The position numbers and the translations under genes are program-made. Positions 6,405-9,027 of a stretch of DNA of 9,027 bases are shown piece by piece. Numbering within the stretch: the first letter of the stretch is position 1; the number at the start of each line of letters is the position of its first letter. The notes under the pieces are model-generated. The model saw only the letters and a list, made by a program, of their open reading frames with translations, made no database searches and had not been told where the DNA came from. The stretch comes from Candidatus Iainarchaeum sp. (GTDB lineage Archaea > Iainarchaeota > Iainarchaeia > Iainarchaeales > GCA-2688035): assembly GCA_017609945.1 (NCBI GenBank), contig JAFCCZ010000037.1, forward strand, positions 1-9,027. Reading direction: 5' to 3'.

Positions 6405-7529
6405 ATGCCCTGGCTTGCGCTCTTTTTTTTAGTTTCCCTAATTGGACTAATTATTGCCTCATACACCGACATCACGCAAAGAATTGTGAAAAACAAGCTC
6501 TCCTACTCCCTTATTGGAATAGGCCTTACAGGGCATCTGGTGTGGGCGGCAATTGAATCAAACCCGATTATTTTCGTTTACTCGGCTGTAGCGGCAGGGT
6601 TTGGGTTTTCGTTCGCATACCTTCTCTGGAAGATGGGGGTTTGGGCAGGAGGAGACGTAAAGCTATTCGCAGCACTGGCAGCACTAAACCCAGTTAACCC
6701 ATATATTCTGAACCTGTTTGGATTTTCTCTTGGGGAAGCCAGCAGCGCTGTTCAGCTCCCAATCTTCCCAATTTCACTCTTCATATTCTCGGTGTTTGCA
6801 ATGCTTCCGTACGGAATATTAATTTCTTTGCACGGGCTATCAAAAAGGAAAAATGAGAGGGGAACGCTTGTTAAGGATGCGGTGCAAAAGGCAGGGCAGA
6901 CCGCCCAGCTTGCGATGGCGATTATTGGAATTTCCTGGGGCCTGGCCTTTTTTGCCCTGACCCAGTGGCTGGTCATACCCGCGCTTTTGGTATTCGGCCT
7001 TGTGAAGAACGGTAGAGCAAGACTTGGGCTGGCAGCGTTGGTCTTTGCGGTAGCCGCATTTAATGCGCCGACCGGAAGCATTGTTGGGTTTGCGGCGGCG
7101 TTTGCAACACTCTTCGGGCTTTACATACTCATAAAACTTTACTCGGTCTCAAAAAACATGCTCAGAAAAGAGAAAAAAATAACCGAACTGGAGGAAGGCG
7201 AAATAGTTGCAGAGTCATTTGTTGAAACAGGCGGAAAAGTTAAAAGGCACGCTCCGCTTGAAATAAAAAGAATTATTAACTACTTTACCAATAATAAAGT
7301 GCGGGAGTTAAGGGAATACCTTAATCCGCCTGGAAGAATTATAGCAAGTAGCAGAAAGGCAAGGGGCCTGATAAACGAGGAAATACTAGAACTTAGGAGG
7401 CTTGTGAAAGAAAGGAAATTGGAGAATGTGGTTGTGATAAAGCTTTCCGCGCCGTTTGTTCCGGCGCTGCTGATCGCATACCTTGCATTGAACATTGTTG
7501 GTGATTTGCTATGGGGACTGGTTTTTTGA
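6405..7529 (+). CDS. Class III prepilin peptidase (A24 aspartic protease, EppA/FlaK-like) with long C-terminal domain
   Basis: Polytopic membrane aspartyl protease expected to cut the six prepilins encoded on both sides of it; 374 aa. First catalytic Asp is D22 in SYTDITQRIVKN, right after the first membrane helix, and the second is D84 in WAGGDVKLFAA, the GxGD-type motif (the first Gly of the strict pattern is Ala81). Hydrophobic segments continue to about residue 245. From about 250 to 340 there is a charged cytoplasmic-looking region, and the end (RGLINEEILELRRLVKE, then APFVPALLIAYL) resembles the archaeal A24 C-terminal extension found in larger euryarchaeal prepilin peptidases. It is well over the ~230 aa of simpler archaeal enzymes. 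AGGGTGA (6394-6400) is the ribosome binding site. An eight-T run (6423-6430) lies in codons 7-9. It overlaps the next gene by 19 bp. Confidence 0.9.
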   Translation: MPWLALFFLVSLIGLIIASYTDITQRIVKNKLSYSLIGIGLTGHLVWAAIESNPIIFVYSAVAAGFGFSFAYLLWKMGVWAGGDVKLFAALAALNPVNPYILNLFGFSLGEASSAVQLPIFPISLFIFSVFAMLPYGILISLHGLSKRKNERGTLVKDAVQKAGQTAQLAMAIIGISWGLAFFALTQWLVIPALLVFGLVKNGRARLGLAALVFAVAAFNAPTGSIVGFAAAFATLFGLYILIKLYSVSKNMLRKEKKITELEEGEIVAESFVETGGKVKRHAPLEIKRIINYFTNNKVRELREYLNPPGRIIASSRKARGLINEEILELRRLVKERKLENVVVIKLSAPFVPALLIAYLALNIVGDLLWGLVF

Positions 7530-8020
7530 GAAACAGGAAAGGACAAATTTCAATTGAATTTATTCTGATAATACTTATCGCACTAATTTACATATACGCC
7601 GTTATACAGCCAACCTTACAGGTATCAACGCAGAGCGCCGAAGACATTACAAGAGTGTCCAATGTGAAGCTGTCAGCGCAAAAGCTTGCCGGAACAATAA
7701 ACCAGCTTGAGGCAAACGCCAGCGAGGGAAAGAGAACCATAGAGCTCTTCGTTCCAACCGGAAGCTATATTGAATGCGTCGCAGGCCCGGCTATAGAATT
7801 TAGCGCGACCCTGAGCGGCAGCCTGGGAACCCCTTCAGGGTGCGTTGGGGGCGGTGGAGGTGTAATCTGCACGGAAAGCATTAGCCTGCTAACAACCCCC
7901 GACTGTGATTTTGACGGAGCTGGATCAGACAAGCTTGAGGCGGTAGGCAGCAATATCTTTGAAAAGTTTGTCGTTGAAAAAGACGCTTCCGGGATAAGTG
8001 TTGAGTATGTGGCTTCGTGA
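7511..8020 (+). CDS. Larger class III prepilin-like protein with four cysteines (169 aa; minor pilin/tip candidate)
   Basis: Leader MGTGFLRNRKG, then QISIEFILIILIALIYIYA: cut predicted after G11, Ser +3, Glu +5. The hydrophobic helix (about 17-33) is followed by a ~135-residue exported domain. It has cysteines at 89, 111, 120 and 132 (two possible disulfides), a five-glycine run at 113-117, a DCDFDGAGSD loop at 131-140 that resembles DxDxDG calcium-binding loops, and one N-glycosylation sequon (N69-A-S). The ATG at 7511 has GGTGA (7500-7504) 6 nt upstream and overlaps the peptidase by 19 bp; a TTG at 7526 would give a shorter leader but lacks a good site. By position and size it resembles TadE/TadF pseudopilins of Tad pili or an adhesive minor pilin. 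The domain itself I do not recognise. Confidence 0.85.
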   Translation: MGTGFLRNRKGQISIEFILIILIALIYIYAVIQPTLQVSTQSAEDITRVSNVKLSAQKLAGTINQLEANASEGKRTIELFVPTGSYIECVAGPAIEFSATLSGSLGTPSGCVGGGGGVICTESISLLTTPDCDFDGAGSDKLEAVGSNIFEKFVVEKDASGISVEYVAS

Positions 8021-8360
8021 AAAAGGCCAGGTCAGTTTTGAGATACTGCTTCTGACGGCAATAGTTTTTGCAAGCGTTATATGGGTAAGCGGATACTACC
8101 TTGAAATAAAGGACAGCACTCTTGCCCTGCAGATGACAAAAATCCACGCCATATCCCAAATTGGGAAATCGGATAACCAGCATGTGCTTGAAAAGCTGGA
8201 GTTTACGGAAATTGCAGCAGATAAAATAAATCTTACAATTGATGTCCCGGGTTTAAATTGCACCCCTGGCCAGTTTGATGCGGCAACACTGAAAAGCGAG
8301 ATTATGGCCAACACTAAATATACCACTGTTAATATTATACTGAATACTAACACTTGCTAA
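8007..8360 (+). CDS. Class III prepilin-like protein with C-terminal cysteine (117 aa; minor pilin candidate)
   Basis: Leader MWLREKG, then QVSFEILLLTAIVFASVIW: cut predicted after G7, Ser +3, Glu +5. The helix (about 13-30) is followed by a ~85-residue exported domain with two cysteines, C85 in LNCTPG and C117 as the very last residue, and two N-glycosylation sequons (N75-L-T and N84-C-T). I chose the ATG at 8007 because it gives a leader of the same length class as the other prepilins; a GTG at 7998 would add three residues without improving anything. It overlaps the previous gene by 14 bp, so the two are probably translated together. Last gene of the operon by spacing: the next start is 56 bp on and behind its own promoter. 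The C-terminal part has no recognised family. Confidence 0.84.
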   Translation: MWLREKGQVSFEILLLTAIVFASVIWVSGYYLEIKDSTLALQMTKIHAISQIGKSDNQHVLEKLEFTEIAADKINLTIDVPGLNCTPGQFDAATLKSEIMANTKYTTVNIILNTNTC

Positions 8361-8380
8361 CGTTCTTTGACGAATTCTCT

Positions 8381-8416
8381 GCGAGATTTTTAAAGGCTTG
8401 CCGGCAAGGCAAGATT
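8381..8416 (+). promoter_or_regulatory. Archaeal promoter with operator-like palindrome
   Basis: GCGAGA (8381-8386, BRE-like) and TTTTTAAA (8387-8394) form a TATA-type promoter whose expected start site falls on the ATG at 8417, implying a leaderless transcript. Between them lies CTTGCCGGCAAG (8397-8408), a perfect 12-bp palindrome placed where a bound repressor would block polymerase access. No Shine-Dalgarno precedes 8417, which fits. Promoter call is fair; operator role is inference from position and symmetry. Confidence 0.6.
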
Positions 8417-8773
8417 ATGCTGACCGAAAAGCACATTGCGGTGGCCTCGCTTCTGTTGGCAATTGTTGGAACAGGGCTTCTTTTTTTATTCAACCAGGCA
8501 ATTGAGCCAAGGGAGGTGCGGATAGAGGAAATTGGCCGGGGCTTGGTTGGAGAACGGGTCTCGGTTGTTGGGAAAGTTAACTGGGCGATGGAGAGGGAAA
8601 ACTTTGTTCTCTTTACCTTAGATGATGGCGCAAAGATAAAGGCGATAAAGTTCAATCCCTCAAAAGAGGAAAAAGTCATTGCACGAAAAGACTCGTTTGT
8701 GTTGGTTACCGGAAAAGTCCAGCTCTACAAAAACGAGCTTGAAATAGTGGCAGAGGAAATCAAAAGATGGTAG
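8417..8773 (+). CDS. Membrane-anchored OB-fold protein, function unknown
   Basis: 118 aa. A single hydrophobic segment (about 8-26) is followed by a soluble domain (about 46-115) with the look of a small tRNA_anti-type OB fold: VSVVGKVNWAMERENFVLFTL, LDDGAKIKAIKF, then VLVTGKVQLYKNELEIVAEEI. This is the strand pattern seen in nucleic-acid-binding OB domains appended to synthetases, RecJ and exonuclease VII relatives. No partner catalytic domain is present. Orientation is uncertain: flanking charges are weak, but an N-in topology would put the OB domain outside the cell. The ATG at 8417 is chosen over the TTG at 8354 because the TATA box sits between them at leaderless distance, and the longer version would put charged residues before the anchor. 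Its end overlaps the next gene by 7 bp. Ligand (nucleic acid, sugar or protein) cannot be told from sequence. Confidence 0.8.
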   Translation: MLTEKHIAVASLLLAIVGTGLLFLFNQAIEPREVRIEEIGRGLVGERVSVVGKVNWAMERENFVLFTLDDGAKIKAIKFNPSKEEKVIARKDSFVLVTGKVQLYKNELEIVAEEIKRW

Positions 8774-9027
8774 AAACACTTATTCTTTTTGTTCTGACCG
8801 GGTGTGTTCTTGGAACAATTACTGGATTGGTTCCAGGAATTCACGTAAACACTGTTGCGGTAATTGCACTGGAACTTTTTAGGGCGGGAAGATTTGAGCT
8901 TGTGGCATTGATAGTGAGCATGAGCGTTGTGCACAGCTTCGTTGACTTCATCCCAAGCATAATGCTCGCGGTCCCAAGTGAAGACAATCTTCTATCGGTT
9001 CTGCCAGGGCACAGATTCTTTCTAAGG
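8767..9027 (+). CDS. TctA-like integral membrane protein (3'-truncated by window edge)
   Basis: Only the first 87 residues are visible. The frame is open to the right edge. It shows GCVLGTITGLVPGIHVNT (12-29), the Gly-rich G-x3-G-x-x-PG-x-x-x-N signature of the TctA/DUF112 permease family, then VVHSFVDFIPSIMLAVPSED (54-73) and SVLPGHRFFL, matching the archaeal single-protein branch of that family. Bacterial TctA works with TctB and a periplasmic TctC; no such partners are visible here, and the archaeal members have no established substrate. AGAGGA (8752-8757) lies 9 nt before the ATG, which overlaps the OB-fold gene by 7 bp, so the two are likely co-translated. Confidence is good for the family and low for any transport substrate. 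Confidence 0.82.
   Translation, partial: MVETLILFVLTGCVLGTITGLVPGIHVNTVAVIALELFRAGRFELVALIVSMSVVHSFVDFIPSIMLAVPSEDNLLSVLPGHRFFLR

Noticed and set aside
7998..8006. GTG start for the 117-aa prepilin
   Set aside because: It adds only three residues to the leader. The ATG at 8007 gives a normal short class III leader, although the GTG cannot be fully excluded.
8354..8416. TTG start at 8354 for the OB-fold protein
   Set aside because: A TATA box at 8387-8394 lies within this extension at leaderless spacing to the ATG at 8417, so the extension is probably promoter DNA.
1..9027. CRISPR array, tRNA/rRNA genes, insertion sequences or attachment sites
   Set aside because: No regularly spaced repeats, tRNA-like cloverleaf, transposase motifs or terminal inverted repeats were seen. 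The only notable direct repeat is the pilin-head pair.

Overview
The window reads as archaeal chromosome. Every gene lies on the + strand, and the whole is a housekeeping gene followed by a compact type IV pilus operon. Archaeal signs are TATA-like elements at leaderless or near-leaderless distance from start codons (about 1702-1709 and 8387-8394), class III prepilin signal peptides of the Q-x-x-x-E type, and a long A24 peptidase with an archaeal-type C-terminal extension. Many arginines are AGA/AGG. The threonyl-tRNA synthetase is of the bacterial architecture, which is seen in some archaea. A DPANN lineage (Diapherotrites/Micrarchaeota-like) or a relative of methanogens is possible, but I cannot settle this from the sequence.

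Layout: (1) 2-1672, a 5'-truncated threonyl-tRNA synthetase. (2) 1673-1739, a short intergenic promoter. (3) 1740-8360, one tight run of ten genes: secretion ATPase; two paralogous single-domain membrane platform proteins (TadB/TadC-like); four tiny pilins of 55, 58, 51 and 58 aa, three of them under 60 aa and all easily missed by gene callers; a prepilin peptidase; and two larger prepilin-signal proteins of 169 and 117 aa. Gaps are short and several junctions overlap (4, 19 and 14 bp). (4) 8361-8416, a second promoter with a 12-bp palindrome between TATA box and start codon. (5) 8417 to the end, a membrane-anchored OB-fold protein translationally coupled to the start of a TctA-like membrane protein that runs off the window. 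No intergenic stretch exceeds 300 bases.

How it works together: the ATPase should power the polytopic platform. The peptidase should remove the short charged leaders just before Gln+1 of six prepilins. The four tiny pilins, almost entirely hydrophobic helix plus a short tail, are Flp-like shaft subunit candidates. The two larger proteins, with cysteines and N-glycosylation sequons, resemble TadE/TadF-type minor pseudopilins or tip/adhesin subunits in organisation. The set (one TadA-like ATPase, split TadB/TadC, Flp-size pilins, peptidase, two larger minor pilins) parallels the bacterial Tad pilus and the archaeal EppA-dependent (Epd) pilus, and looks like a self-contained minimal machine. The most interesting details are the identical 38-bp 5' ends of pilins 2 and 3, the distinct codon use and strong ribosome binding site of pilin 2 (likely major subunit), and the separate membrane-anchored OB-fold gene behind its own operator-like promoter.
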